The position numbers and the translations under genes were made by a program. Shown here in pieces: positions 1 to 9,412 of a DNA stretch of 64,000 bases. The DNA is from Rhodopirellula islandica (GTDB lineage Bacteria > Planctomycetota > Planctomycetia > Pirellulales > Pirellulaceae), in NCBI RefSeq assembly GCF_001027925.1, contig NZ_LECT01000048.1, forward strand, positions 141,706 through 205,705. Reading direction: 5' to 3'. The notes below the pieces were generated by a model. That model saw only the letters and a program-made list of their open reading frames with translations. It was not told where the DNA came from and searched no databases. The first letter of the stretch is position 1, and each line of letters opens with the position of its first letter.

Positions 1-1695
1 TCGCTGCTAGCCATCGTCGTTTGGCTGTGCGTTGCCACTGGCCACTGTTCGCTTTCGGCGGACGAGAACGATCTGTTCACCATCGTCGGAGAGCAAACGA
101 TCCAAACAGTTTCCGTCGAGGTCACCGCCCCCAACGGTGATCCGATCAAAGGTGCCGTGGTGACCCCATGGGCACTTCGCTACTCGCAAGGCCACGGCCA
201 TTGGCTCAGCAACGGAAAAGACCGTTCCGAGATGATGCCTGAATCTGCCCGCACAAACGAAGACGGACTCGCCAACGTTTCGTATCCGTTCTATCGCGAT
301 GCCAGTGAAAAGTCGCGAACCCTGCAAGTGTCCGTGCATGTTCGACATGAGTCATTCAGTTTGCCAGATGCGATTCACATCGACGTTCCGTCCGACGACG
401 TCTTTGCCATCGAAATGCAACCGGCGGCGAGCATCCTTTTCCGGCCGATCGTCCCGAATGACGATGACTTCACTCTGGACCAAATCCAAGTTCTTCGCTC
501 CGACATCGGGTCTTGGGAAAATAGCTACCGACGGGAGATCCAAGACGATCAAGTCCGCGTCAACCAACTCTATCCCGGCGCCACTGATTTCCTGTTGGTT
601 CGACTGGTGGACGGCAAACCAACGCATTTCAGTGAGATGATGGAAGTCGAGCTCAAGCCCGGGATGAACACTCCAGTGGATGTTCCGCTGCACCCCGCAA
701 CTTCGGTCCCCGGAAAACTCGCAGACAGTGTTTCCCGTCCAGTCATCGACGGCCGTCTCCTGGCGATGACCGTTCCGCCCAAGTCAGCTCGAGAACGTGC
801 GACGTGGCAGACCTGGACTCATGTCGATGCCGATGGAACCTTTTTGATTGAAGGCTGGCCAAGAGATCAATCCATTCAGATCATCGGACTCACAAAAACG
901 CATCGGGTTCACCCCACTGGATCAGACCCAAAACGGAGCAGTCGCCTCGGGAATCCCGTCATGGTCGATCCGCCGTTTGACACTCCCCTCATTCTGGAAA
1001 TGGAAACGCTGCACGTCTGCCAAGTTCAGGTGCAAAGCCTCGACGACAAACCACTTGGCGACGTGAAAGTGACTGCCTATCCGAACGTCCTGTGGACCAA
1101 TTGGGGATCTCAAGTGTACGGCACCCCTCTGACTCGGAGCGCGGACTTCTTTGATGCTCCCAACTTGCTCGCCTACTTCCAAAATCGACGAGACCAGCCC
1201 CGCTTTCCATCATTGTTTTCAGACCGTACCAATCGGAATGGCCTCGCCACCATCAAACTGCCTGTTGGCACTTGGGGGCTCTACGTTGACGACGATCGCT
1301 ACGAGATCCCAATTGTGCTCGGACGCCGGAACGTTCAGATGGAAGTCTCCGACGACACAGGGAACTCAATCGTCGTGCGGTTGGTTCCCAAAGGCACGGA
1401 CTTGCTGGGCGACTACGACAAACTGGCGGGCGTCGTCTTCGGATGTTCCACGCGAGAAGGAGAAAGGATCTGTGCGTTGCCAGAAGTCCGTGAAAAGATG
1501 GATGAGTTTGTGCGTCGAATCCAGGAAGCCAAGGCCCCGCAAGATCCCAAGATCCTCGCCGAGGCATTCATGGTTGTCTCGGATGCGTTCCTCAAAGCCG
1601 GTGACCAGGACGAGGCGGCGAAGTGGCGGCGAAAAGCGTTGAAAATGAAGGTCAAACTGACTCGAGCGATTTCAAAGGAAGAATCCTCCAACTGA
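1..1695 (+). CDS. Secreted carboxypeptidase-regulatory-like protein (5' partial)
   Basis: The frame is open from the first base, so the start lies before the window; 564 residues are visible. The first visible residues (SLLAIVVWLCVATG, then a small-residue stretch ending SLSADEN) look like the core and cleavage region of a signal peptide, so only a few codons are probably missing. Next comes a beta-rich segment (VEVTAPNGDPIKGAVV) typical of carboxypeptidase regulatory-like (transthyretin-fold) domains, and similar text recurs near the middle (VQVQSLDDKPLGDVKV, then TNRNGLATIKLPVGTW). The C-terminal ~90 residues are charged and probably helical. No catalytic motif is visible. An exported structural or binding protein is inferred; its function is unknown. 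It converges on the AraC gene with a 10-bp gap. Confidence 0.75.
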   Translation, partial: SLLAIVVWLCVATGHCSLSADENDLFTIVGEQTIQTVSVEVTAPNGDPIKGAVVTPWALRYSQGHGHWLSNGKDRSEMMPESARTNEDGLANVSYPFYRDASEKSRTLQVSVHVRHESFSLPDAIHIDVPSDDVFAIEMQPAASILFRPIVPNDDDFTLDQIQVLRSDIGSWENSYRREIQDDQVRVNQLYPGATDFLLVRLVDGKPTHFSEMMEVELKPGMNTPVDVPLHPATSVPGKLADSVSRPVIDGRLLAMTVPPKSARERATWQTWTHVDADGTFLIEGWPRDQSIQIIGLTKTHRVHPTGSDPKRSSRLGNPVMVDPPFDTPLILEMETLHVCQVQVQSLDDKPLGDVKVTAYPNVLWTNWGSQVYGTPLTRSADFFDAPNLLAYFQNRRDQPRFPSLFSDRTNRNGLATIKLPVGTWGLYVDDDRYEIPIVLGRRNVQMEVSDDTGNSIVVRLVPKGTDLLGDYDKLAGVVFGCSTREGERICALPEVREKMDEFVRRIQEAKAPQDPKILAEAFMVVSDAFLKAGDQDEAAKWRRKALKMKVKLTRAISKEESSN

Positions 1696-1705
1696 TTCCA
1701 TTCGT

Positions 1706-2575
1706 TCAAACCGCGATGCGAACACGGTTGCGATATTCACGTGGCGTCATCTTTCGGTGCTGCTGAAAGCGTCGGTTGAAATTCGACAAATTCTGATACC
1801 CGGACTGTTGACTGATCGACAGAATCGAATCTTCCGTGTCGGTCAACAAGCGACAGGCAAACCCGATTCGCAGTTCGTTGATGTAGGCGGACACAGTTCG
1901 CCCCGTCGACTGTTTGAAAAACCGGCTGAAAGCGGACGCGTTCATGTCTGCTAGCTCCGCCAGTTCACGATGCGTCAGTTCTGGATTGGTGAGGTGATGC
2001 GTGATGTGGTCGCAGATGACCTGAATGCGGGTCTCCACCTCCTCGTTGTTACTGGTTCGATACAAATGGGACGCGAGCGGCTCGCAATCCGAACAGCCCG
2101 CGAGTTCATCCAGAATCGATAGCAAGTTCACCAAGCGGCTCGCTCCTCGCTCCGTCTCCAAGTCCATCATCCGGTTGCCAACCGACTCAGCCATCCCAGC
2201 CGGAAACCACAATCCTCGACTGGCACGCTGCAGCAACTGGTGAATCTCCACCATCTCGTTGAGCCGAAAGAAGTGCGGCCCCAAGAAGTCGGGATGAAAC
2301 TGCAACACCATCGCGGAGTGCAAATCGTAAACCTGACCTCGGTATTCATCCGAAGCCCACGTGTGCGGCAACTCAGACCCCAGCAACACCAGGTCGTGAT
2401 CGGTGTAGCTGCCAATGTGGTCGCCAACCATTCGGGACCCAACTCCAGACGGGATGTAGGTCAGCTCCACTTCGGGATGGCGATGCCATTTCACCGGTGA
2501 CTGCAACGACGCGCGATTGAAACATCGAAACGATTGCCCACCGTCGGGGACCAACTTTTCGTAGGAAGCTTTCAT
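1706..2575 (-). CDS. AraC-family transcriptional regulator
   Basis: A 289-residue protein starting at MKASYEKLV; an in-frame ATG 12 codons upstream is possible but less likely. The N-terminal half is a cupin-like sensor domain (KWHRHPEVELTYIPSGVGSRMVGDH) and the C-terminal ~100 residues are a double helix-turn-helix AraC/XylS DNA-binding domain (HRELAELADMNASAFSRFFK, then ISQQSGYQNLSNFNRRF...TPREYR). Cupin-AraC proteins of this build usually sense sugars or related small molecules. It lies divergent from the PIG-L/NagB/oxidoreductase operon across a ~310-bp gap, so it probably regulates that operon. The family call is firm; the ligand is unknown. Confidence 0.9.
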   Translation of the reverse strand: MKASYEKLVPDGGQSFRCFNRASLQSPVKWHRHPEVELTYIPSGVGSRMVGDHIGSYTDHDLVLLGSELPHTWASDEYRGQVYDLHSAMVLQFHPDFLGPHFFRLNEMVEIHQLLQRASRGLWFPAGMAESVGNRMMDLETERGASRLVNLLSILDELAGCSDCEPLASHLYRTSNNEEVETRIQVICDHITHHLTNPELTHRELAELADMNASAFSRFFKQSTGRTVSAYINELRIGFACRLLTDTEDSILSISQQSGYQNLSNFNRRFQQHRKMTPREYRNRVRIAV

Positions 2576-2889
2576 GCGGCAGACCTTGGCGAAGCCATGA
2601 CAGGTGATCAAGTGAGAGTGAACGAGCGGCGTGGTGAGAGACGTTTCGAAGCTCGCTTGCCAACGCGTCCAAAACGAATCACGGGGCGAACGAACGCATC
2701 AAGATGCATCGTCCCCAAAGGCGCACAACGAGTATCACTTCTCAGAGAACTGCGCACATTTTCATAAAACGCTTTGCCGACGCGCAAACAAAGTACCACA
2801 AAATGGCAACTGTCGTGGAGAAACGACTTTCGCAACTCTGCAGAATGGGCCACGACGAATCGCATCCCCCAAACGTGAGTCATCCCGAT
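2576..2889. promoter_or_regulatory. Divergent intergenic region, araC-like / PIG-L operon
   Basis: About 314 bp between the start of the AraC regulator and the favoured start of the PIG-L gene. It should hold both promoters and any AraC operator. I see no clear -35/-10 pair, long inverted repeat or small gene. The PIG-L frame stays open through part of it, so its start could lie upstream (ATG at 2845). Confidence 0.4.
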
Positions 2890-3702
2890 ATGCCAATCAG
2901 CCCCTCCATTCCCGACCGAAAAGTGGCCCTCGCGTTCATGGCACATCCCGACGACGCGGAGATCAGTTGCGGCGGCACCTTGATTCGATTGCAACAGTCG
3001 GGCTGGGAAGTTCATATCGTTTCGGTCACCGCTGGCGATTGCGGGTCGATGAACATGGGGCCCGATGAAACCGCCCGAATTCGTTTCCAGGAAGGCACTG
3101 ACGCAGCCCATTTGATCGGCGCCACATTTCACACATTGAGTGAACCGGACGGACGTCTCGTGTACGACCGTGAAGCGTTGCAAAAATCAATCGACCTCTT
3201 TCGACGCATCGCGCCAACTCTGGTGATCACGATGCCGATGTCGGACTACCACGCCGACCATGAGATTTCGGGTCAACTCGGTCGAGCCGCCAGCTTTGTT
3301 TACGCCGCTCCCAATGCATCCCGTGAACCGGTCCTCGATGGTTCAAGGGTTCCCTACCTGTACTACACCGATGGACATGACGGGCAGGATCGGATGGGCA
3401 ACTTGATCACGCCCACCTCGTACGTTGACATCAGCGACCAACTCGAAACCAAGGCACGCATGTTGGCTTGCCACCAAAGCCAATCGGAATGGTTGCGATC
3501 GCACAACGGCATCAACGAATACTTGACCGCGATGCAAGCCCACAGCCAAGCTCGAGGAACCGACATCGGAACGCATGCGGCAGAAGCCTTTGTGCAGCAT
3601 CGTGGCCATGGCCACCCCGGTGACGACTTGCTGGCGGCACTTTTCCCGAGCCAACATTCATCCCGTTCGCCCGACTCCGCAATGCATGCGTCTCACTCAT
3701 GA
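2890..3702 (+). CDS. PIG-L / LmbE family N-deacetylase
   Basis: A 270-residue protein from MPISPSIPDRKVALAF; an in-frame ATG at 2845 would add 15 residues. The zinc-binding signature AHPDDAE follows the first strand, and the second zinc site (SDYHADHE) is present, both diagnostic of PIG-L/LmbE metal-dependent deacetylases (GlcNAc-PI, diacetylchitobiose, BshB and MshB types). Its stop overlaps the NagB start in an ATGA, so the two are probably translationally coupled. Deacetylation of an N-acetylamino sugar followed by NagB deamination would make sense, so a GlcNAc- or chitobiose-type substrate is inferred. There is no signal peptide from the chosen start, so it is probably cytoplasmic. Confidence 0.9.
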   Translation: MPISPSIPDRKVALAFMAHPDDAEISCGGTLIRLQQSGWEVHIVSVTAGDCGSMNMGPDETARIRFQEGTDAAHLIGATFHTLSEPDGRLVYDREALQKSIDLFRRIAPTLVITMPMSDYHADHEISGQLGRAASFVYAAPNASREPVLDGSRVPYLYYTDGHDGQDRMGNLITPTSYVDISDQLETKARMLACHQSQSEWLRSHNGINEYLTAMQAHSQARGTDIGTHAAEAFVQHRGHGHPGDDLLAALFPSQHSSRSPDSAMHASHS

Positions 3703-4532
3703 GCAGTACCTTGGAAAGCCCGTCGCCACTCAATCACTCAACGAAGTCAACACCAGGACTGTCTGTTCTGAAGTTGCCAGATCCCGGCGTCGCCAGCAAA
3801 CGCGTCGCGAGAGAGATTGGGGCCTTGATCCGCCAACGTGCCTCCGAAAACCGGAACTGTGTTCTCGGACTGGCGACCGGATCGACTCCGATTCGTGTCT
3901 ACCGAGAATTGGTACGAATGCACCGGGAAGAGGGACTTTCCTTCCACAACGTGATCACGTTCAACCTGGACGAGTACTTTCCGATCAAACCGAATGCCGC
4001 CCAAAGCTATGTTCGTTTCATGAACGAACAGTTGTTTGATCACATCGACATTGTTCGCACCAACGTTCACATTCCCAATGGGACGATTGAGTTGGAAGCC
4101 GTTCCGGGGTATTGCCGCGACTACGATGAATTGATCGCAACGACCGGCGGCATTGATCTTCAACTGCTAGGAATTGGACGCACCGGGCACATCGGTTTCA
4201 ACGAACCAGGTGCCACCCAAGACACACGAACCCGGTTGGTCAAACTTGACAACCTCACACGGCTGGATGCCGTCAAAGACTTTGGTGGCATGGACCACGT
4301 GCCACTGCTCGCGATCACCATGGGCGTGGACTCGATTCTGCAATCCCATCGAATCCGATTGCTCGCATTCGGCGAACACAAAGCCGACATTGTCCAACGT
4401 GCCATCGAGGGAACGATGACCTCCGCGATCCCAGCTTCGTTTCTGCAGTCGCATCGTGACGTGCAATATTTGCTCGACGACGCCGCTGCGGAATGCCTGT
4501 CACCGTCCACGACTGGAGAACTCTCGCAATGA
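3699..4532 (+). CDS. nagB: Glucosamine-6-phosphate deaminase
   Basis: A 277-residue protein that would convert glucosamine 6-phosphate to fructose 6-phosphate and ammonia. Family motifs are present: phosphate loop LGLATGSTP, active-site NLDEYF, and IGRTGHIGFNEPG with the catalytic His. The length matches NagB (about 260-270) plus a ~25-residue Ser/Pro-rich N-terminal extension; the next in-frame Met is well inside the domain. It overlaps the upstream PIG-L gene (ATGA) and the downstream oxidoreductase start (ATGA at 4529), giving a tight three-gene operon. The distantly related 6-phosphogluconolactonase family is the alternative, but the GHIGFNEP motif favours NagB. Confidence 0.93.
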   Translation: MSSTLESPSPLNHSTKSTPGLSVLKLPDPGVASKRVAREIGALIRQRASENRNCVLGLATGSTPIRVYRELVRMHREEGLSFHNVITFNLDEYFPIKPNAAQSYVRFMNEQLFDHIDIVRTNVHIPNGTIELEAVPGYCRDYDELIATTGGIDLQLLGIGRTGHIGFNEPGATQDTRTRLVKLDNLTRLDAVKDFGGMDHVPLLAITMGVDSILQSHRIRLLAFGEHKADIVQRAIEGTMTSAIPASFLQSHRDVQYLLDDAAAECLSPSTTGELSQ

Positions 4533-5662
4533 GTGCGTCCGACGACACCTCCCCCCAACCACGCGTCCGCATTCTGTGCGTGGGCGCCGGCAACATGGGA
4601 CGATCTCATGCGTTGGCGTACCAAGCCATCGACGGCTTCGAGATCGTTGGCATTTGCACGCGATCCAAAGAATCGGGAGCCAAACTGAACGAAGAACTTG
4701 GCAGCGACTACCCCACTTACCAAGACTTCGACGAAGCGCTGCAGGCGACTCAGCCGGATGCGGTTTGCGTTTCCACTTGGCCCGACACGCACGCTCGCTT
4801 CGTGACGACTGCCTTGGAAGCCGGTTGCCACGTCTTTGTCGAGAAACCGCTCGCTGATTCGGTGGAGGCCGCCGAATCCATCGTGGCCTCGGCCTTGGCA
4901 ACCAACCGCAAAGTGGTGGTCGGATACATTCTGCGACATCATCCAAGTTGGAACCGGTTCATCGAAATCGCTCACACTCTGGGCAAGCCCCTGGTGATGC
5001 GGATGAACCTCAATCAGTCTTCCTCCGGTGCAACCTGGGAAACTCACAAACGGCTGATGTCAACCGTTTCCCCGATCGTGGACTGTGGCGTGCACTACGT
5101 CGATGTCATGTGCCAAATGACCGGTTCACGACCAGTCCGTGTTTCCGGAATTGGTGCCCGTCTGACCGACGAACTCCCGGAGGGAATGGTCAACTACGGC
5201 CAATTGCAGGTCACGTTCGAAGACGGTTCGGTCGGTTGGTACGAAGCCGGTTGGGGCCCCATGATGAGCGAGACCGCATTCTTCGTGAAAGACGTGGTCG
5301 GACCGAAGGGCTCCGTCTCAATCGTTGCGGAATCCGCTTCGTCGACGGGACAGAGCGACAACGTGGACGCTCACACCAAAACCGAATCGATCCGCCTGCA
5401 CCACGGCAAACTCAACGCCGAAGGCAACTTTGCCCGCGACGACGAATGGATCCATTTGGAAGATGAACCCGACCACGATGGACTATGCCATCGCGAACAA
5501 CAATTCTTCTTGGATGCAATTCAACAAGACAACGATCTGACGGCCCATCTTCAAGATGCGGTCAACTCGATGAAAATTGTCGCTGCGGCGGATGAGTCCT
5601 TCCGCACCGGCAAAACAATCGAACTGCAAAGCCAAGAAGCAGTCGGCAGCGAAGGTCTTTAA
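4529..5662 (+). CDS. Gfo/Idh/MocA family oxidoreductase (cytoplasmic)
   Basis: A 377-residue NAD(P)-dependent oxidoreductase. The Rossmann motif (ILCVGAGNMGRSHALAY) is at the N-terminus and the conserved catalytic EKP is in HVFVEKPLADS, followed by the alpha/beta C-terminal domain with DCGVHYVDVM. The start at 4529 is chosen because it forms an ATGA overlap with the nagB stop; an upstream in-frame ATG at 4493 would overlap nagB more deeply. No export signal is seen. It probably acts on a sugar or amino-sugar derivative in the same pathway as the PIG-L and NagB proteins; the exact substrate cannot be read from sequence. Confidence 0.9.
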   Translation: MSASDDTSPQPRVRILCVGAGNMGRSHALAYQAIDGFEIVGICTRSKESGAKLNEELGSDYPTYQDFDEALQATQPDAVCVSTWPDTHARFVTTALEAGCHVFVEKPLADSVEAAESIVASALATNRKVVVGYILRHHPSWNRFIEIAHTLGKPLVMRMNLNQSSSGATWETHKRLMSTVSPIVDCGVHYVDVMCQMTGSRPVRVSGIGARLTDELPEGMVNYGQLQVTFEDGSVGWYEAGWGPMMSETAFFVKDVVGPKGSVSIVAESASSTGQSDNVDAHTKTESIRLHHGKLNAEGNFARDDEWIHLEDEPDHDGLCHREQQFFLDAIQQDNDLTAHLQDAVNSMKIVAAADESFRTGKTIELQSQEAVGSEGL

Positions 5663-5674
5663 GATCTGCCGACT
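5641..5674 (+). terminator. Hairpin at end of oxidoreductase gene
   Basis: Perfect 9-bp arms AGTCGGCAG (5641-5649) and CTGCCGACT (5666-5674) span the stop codon of the preceding gene. The T-run after it is weak, so factor-independent termination is possible but not assured. Confidence 0.4.
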
Positions 5675-5720
5675 GTTTCAAATTCGACTTCGTGGAGCCC
5701 GTTTGTCGGGCGAAGCGAAT

Positions 5721-5788
5721 GGGAAGGACGAGGTCACGAAATCCGCTTGACTTGCTTCCCAGAAGATCCGTGGCCTCGTCCATTTCCC
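5721..5788. repeat. Imperfect palindrome related to the 32144-32274 element
   Basis: Arms at 5721-5744 and 5764-5788 are imperfect inverted copies. The right arm shares the 14-mer CGTGGCCTCGTCCA with the perfect inner palindrome at 32180-32245, and the left arm shares GGACGAGG plus CACGA. The two loci therefore look like diverged members of one dispersed family. It lies between two oxidoreductase genes and encodes nothing visible. Confidence 0.5.
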
Positions 5789-5904
5789 TTCCCAGCGTTC
5801 CCGCCGCCAGTCGTTTGTTCTGGCGCACTCCTACCTGCCTGTTTCTGTCCTTCCCAATCGTGATGCCGCGATTGTTCCTTTGACAATTTCCAAGTGAGCC
5901 TGAT

Positions 5905-7239
5905 ATGAATGCCAAGCTGAACCGCACCACTTCTGAACGTCAGACCACCAGTCGCCGCGATGTCCTGCGTCGCGGTGCGACCGCCACCGCAGCCCTGGCG
6001 GCCACCGTTGGCGCCAACCAAATGGTTCACACCCAAGCCGCGTCCACCGACCCCAATCGCAAAATCAAAATCGGAATCGTCGGTGCCGGAGGACGTGGCA
6101 CCGGTGCCGTCAACGATTCACTCACGATCAACGACAACATCGAACTGGTCGCAATCGCCGACTTGGACCAAGGCAACGCGGAACGTCTCCGCACAGGAAT
6201 GAAACGGCGACACGCTGACAAGATCAACGTCGCCGACGACCGCATCTATTCCGGGCTGGACGCCTACAAGAAGGTCTTGGCCGACCCCGATGTGGAAGTC
6301 GTTTTCTTGACGACCTCGCCTGCCTTCCGTCCGTTTCATATCGCCGAAGCAGTCAAAGCGGGCAAACACGTCTTCGCTGAAAAACCATCCTGCGTCGATC
6401 CCGCTGGCTACCGCATTTGTGTGGCTGCTCACGAAGAAGCCAAGAAGAATGGCACGGCAATCGTCACCGGCACCCAGTACCGTCGCCAAAGCAACTACAT
6501 GGAAGCGGTCAAACGAATCCATGACGGTGAAATCGGCGACGTCATCGGCATGACCTCACGCTATTGCAGCAACGGCATCTGGTACAAGAACCGTGGCGAA
6601 GGCGTCAGCGACACCCAGTACCAACTCAACAACTGGATGCACTTCATCTGGTTGTCCGGTGACCAAATCGCCGAGCAAGCCGTCCACAACATCGACCTGA
6701 TGAACTGGGTCATGCAAGGCCCACCCGTCAGCGCCTATGGTTCGGGCGGGCGCTTCACTCGTCCCGACGACAGCGAAATGTGGGACAGCATGTGCATCGA
6801 CTATCTGTACACAGACGATCGCCCCGTCTCGTTCATGTGTCGCCAAATCCCTGGCACAACCGCCGAGAACGGCAGCACCGTTCGCGGAACCAAGGGCTTC
6901 GCCGTCATCGGTGCCGGAAGCAGTGGGTCGACCTTCCTGGATCGCAGCGGCAAAGAAACCTTGAAACTGGAAGGCAGCATCGCCGACGCCTACCGTCAAG
7001 AACACAAGGACTTGATCGACTCGATTCGGTCCGGTGAACCCATCGTCGAATTGCTCGAAACGGCCAACAGTTCCTTGACTGCCGTGATGGGCCGGATGGC
7101 AGCCTACACCGGCAAGAAAGTCACCTGGGACTTTGTGGCCAACGAATCGGAACTGGATCTGTTCCCCAAAGACTTGCAATGGGACGGCAGCCGCCCCGAG
7201 CCAAGCTTCGCCATCCCTGGCAAAACCAAACTCATCTGA
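5905..7239 (+). CDS. Tat-exported Gfo/Idh/MocA oxidoreductase
   Basis: A 444-residue protein whose N-terminus carries a twin-arginine signal (SRRDVLRRG at residues 16-24, then an Ala-rich core), predicting export of a folded, cofactor-loaded enzyme. The mature part has the nucleotide-binding motif IVGAGGRGTG (58-67) and the catalytic EKP in HVFAEKPSC. C-terminal motifs such as EQAVHNIDLMNWV are typical of the large planctomycete subfamily of secreted oxidoreductases. It follows the amino-sugar operon after a 242-bp gap with a hairpin, so it may have its own promoter. Substrate unknown; sugar-derived molecules are the usual guess. Confidence 0.92.
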   Translation: MNAKLNRTTSERQTTSRRDVLRRGATATAALAATVGANQMVHTQAASTDPNRKIKIGIVGAGGRGTGAVNDSLTINDNIELVAIADLDQGNAERLRTGMKRRHADKINVADDRIYSGLDAYKKVLADPDVEVVFLTTSPAFRPFHIAEAVKAGKHVFAEKPSCVDPAGYRICVAAHEEAKKNGTAIVTGTQYRRQSNYMEAVKRIHDGEIGDVIGMTSRYCSNGIWYKNRGEGVSDTQYQLNNWMHFIWLSGDQIAEQAVHNIDLMNWVMQGPPVSAYGSGGRFTRPDDSEMWDSMCIDYLYTDDRPVSFMCRQIPGTTAENGSTVRGTKGFAVIGAGSSGSTFLDRSGKETLKLEGSIADAYRQEHKDLIDSIRSGEPIVELLETANSSLTAVMGRMAAYTGKKVTWDFVANESELDLFPKDLQWDGSRPEPSFAIPGKTKLI

Positions 7240-7307
7240 TCGCGTTCTCCGAACGTTGATTTGAGTTCCAACATCAAAGCAGAACAGTTGTCATTCAGCT
7301 GTTCCTC

Positions 7308-7335
7308 GGGGCGGCAATCGGGCCGTCCCTTTTTG
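7308..7335 (+). terminator. Rho-independent terminator
   Basis: An 8-bp stem GGGGCGGC (7308-7315) / GCCGTCCC (7322-7329), with one G-U pair and a 6-nt loop, is followed by five Ts. It lies 69 bp after the Tat oxidoreductase stop. A second hairpin (GAACAG/CTGTTC) lies just upstream. Confidence 0.75.
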
Positions 7336-7457
7336 TGCCATCACTTCGATCAGGCACCATTGCATGCATCCGCCAACAAGGCATGCAGCAGGCACTCATG
7401 AAGTGAACCAGGCCCATCAGCCTCGCTGAATCGTTGGCTTGCACGTCTCCCGAGTCA

Positions 7458-8993
7458 TCAACGCAATTGGAACGTCTGCTCGAACTTTGGCATTCCATTC
7501 TCGATCCAGCTCTTCCGCCCCGCCGCCGTGTCATGCCACTCCGGTGAGACAAGCGTCTTGCTCCAATCGGCTCCCTCGTGGACCCGGCGTTTCAAGAACT
7601 CACGGTTGGTTGATGCCAGGTCGTTGGACTCAGCCGCATCTTCGACAACATTGTGGACCTGCCACTTTCCAAACTGCTTTCGGTACGCTTTCCAATCACC
7701 GTTTCGGATCGCGACCTCATTGCCTCCGCCGTGATGCCGCAGCCAAAACAGAGTGTCGTGAGCATGCGGATTGTTGCCGGACGTCAGGTCCTGCCAAACA
7801 TCGTTGCCGTCCAGAACCTTGCCAACTGGAACGGCAGCGTCCGCCAAGCCCGCAAAAGTCGGGTAGAAATCCAGTGCCGTCACGGGATGTGGAAACACGG
7901 TTCCCGGTTCCAAGTGCCCCGGCCAAACGATCAACATCGGCACGCGAATTCCTCCTTCGTGCGTGGAGCCTTTGTCGTCTTTCAACGGAGCGTTGTTGGC
8001 CGCTTGTAGAATCTTGCCGCCGTTGTCGCTGAGGAAGACGATCAGCGTGTCCGCCGCGATGGAATCACTTGAATCGCCGTCCTGGTTGGGGTCCTTCAAG
8101 GTCTGCTTCAGACGCAACACCCCACGATCGACTGCGTACATCATGGCAACATAGTTCTGGCGTTTGTCGTAATCTCGAAAATCCACTCCGTTGCCAGGGT
8201 TGGACGGTTCGTGATCAGGAAACAACGCCTTGAGGTCCTCCGTCTTTCCTTGCAGTGGTGAATGCGGTGCGTTGTATGCCAAGTACAAAAAGAACGGCTG
8301 ATCGGCGTCATTGCTTGCGATGAATTCGACGGCTTCGTCGGTCAACGTGTCAGTCAGGTAGGCACCTTCCGGCGACTCGATCGACTGCCCATTTCGTTCC
8401 AAGAGATACTGGTAGTCATTCACCTTCGGTTCGATCTTGTCCGACACCGACGGGTAGTACAAATGACCGCCTCCCAAGAAACCATAGAATTGGTCAAACC
8501 CGCGTTGGTTGGGGTGATACGGTCTCTTGCAACCAAGGTGCCATTTGCCCACACCCCCAGTGCGATACCCGGCCTGCTGCAGAACGGAACTGATCAACAC
8601 CTCCGTTTCAGGAATGCCCTTGTCGTTGTAATCCAACAGATCGAGGGATTCATTTGGCAGGTTCTTCTGCCCACCAAAACAATGTGGCATCCGTCCCGAC
8701 AGCAATGCCATCCGGCTCGGACCACAAAATGGATGCGACACATACGCCTGAGTGAACATCACCCCCTCGTTCGCTAATTGGTCCAGATGGGGAGTCACAA
8801 CATCGGTCTGCACGCCAAAGTGCGCCGCGTTGAACCCCACATCCGCGTATCCCAGGTCATCGCAAAGGATCAACAGGATGTTGGGACGCTTCGCTGGTAA
8901 ACGCGGCGTTTCTTCGGCGAAACCATGGATGACGGATCCCACCATGGGGAACGTCCACCCACAGGCCAACCAAAACAAACAGGTGAGACGCAT
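7458..8993 (-). CDS. Secreted sulfatase (arylsulfatase type)
   Basis: About 511 residues from MRLTCLFWL, chosen because it places a signal peptide right at the N-terminus; in-frame ATGs at 9002-9026 add up to 11 residues. After the signal come the metal-binding motif NILLILCDDLGY and the formylglycine signature C-G-P-S-R (FCGPSRMALLSGR), so the catalytic Cys should be matured by a formylglycine-generating enzyme. GVGKWHLG is the second family signature. The later FLSDNGG supplies further metal ligands. Planctomycetes encode many such enzymes for sulfated polysaccharides; the substrate here is unknown. Confidence 0.93.
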   Translation of the reverse strand: MRLTCLFWLACGWTFPMVGSVIHGFAEETPRLPAKRPNILLILCDDLGYADVGFNAAHFGVQTDVVTPHLDQLANEGVMFTQAYVSHPFCGPSRMALLSGRMPHCFGGQKNLPNESLDLLDYNDKGIPETEVLISSVLQQAGYRTGGVGKWHLGCKRPYHPNQRGFDQFYGFLGGGHLYYPSVSDKIEPKVNDYQYLLERNGQSIESPEGAYLTDTLTDEAVEFIASNDADQPFFLYLAYNAPHSPLQGKTEDLKALFPDHEPSNPGNGVDFRDYDKRQNYVAMMYAVDRGVLRLKQTLKDPNQDGDSSDSIAADTLIVFLSDNGGKILQAANNAPLKDDKGSTHEGGIRVPMLIVWPGHLEPGTVFPHPVTALDFYPTFAGLADAAVPVGKVLDGNDVWQDLTSGNNPHAHDTLFWLRHHGGGNEVAIRNGDWKAYRKQFGKWQVHNVVEDAAESNDLASTNREFLKRRVHEGADWSKTLVSPEWHDTAAGRKSWIENGMPKFEQTFQLR

Positions 8994-9412
8994 AGAGTTC
9001 ATTCGAGCCATTCCCGTTGGAGTCAAACAGAAGCCCCGGCTTCAATCCCCAGACATTCAAAGATTCCGAGCGAAGGCAAGTTTAACGCAATGTTGTGCCA
9101 AAATTTCGACAAAAGGCCACCTTCGCAGTCCCTGCCTTCCAGGGACGTTCTCAGCCCCATCGCCTTGGTTTCAATCTGCTACCATAGGGCCCGCCCGCTT
9201 GAGCAACTCAACTCGACAAGTGCAAGCGGATACTCCCACCAACAACTCCCCCCTGATCGCCATCCATCTCGAATGGACACGACCACGTTGGCCCGGGTTG
9301 GCATCGTCATCGCACCCATGATCTTGGAACGAGATCCGTTGCAATGCCTGCCTCACCTCCGGAATTCGTCGGTCTGAATTCGTGTGCATGGCAACTTGCC
9401 CGGAGACCTGCC
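8994..9412. promoter_or_regulatory. Divergent intergenic region, sulfatase / ceramidase-like gene
   Basis: About 419 bp between divergent genes. It should contain both promoters. Short open frames cross it on both strands but none has coding-like composition or a recognisable product. The downstream frame is open back to 9344, so a longer N-terminus of the ceramidase-like protein is possible. Confidence 0.35.
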
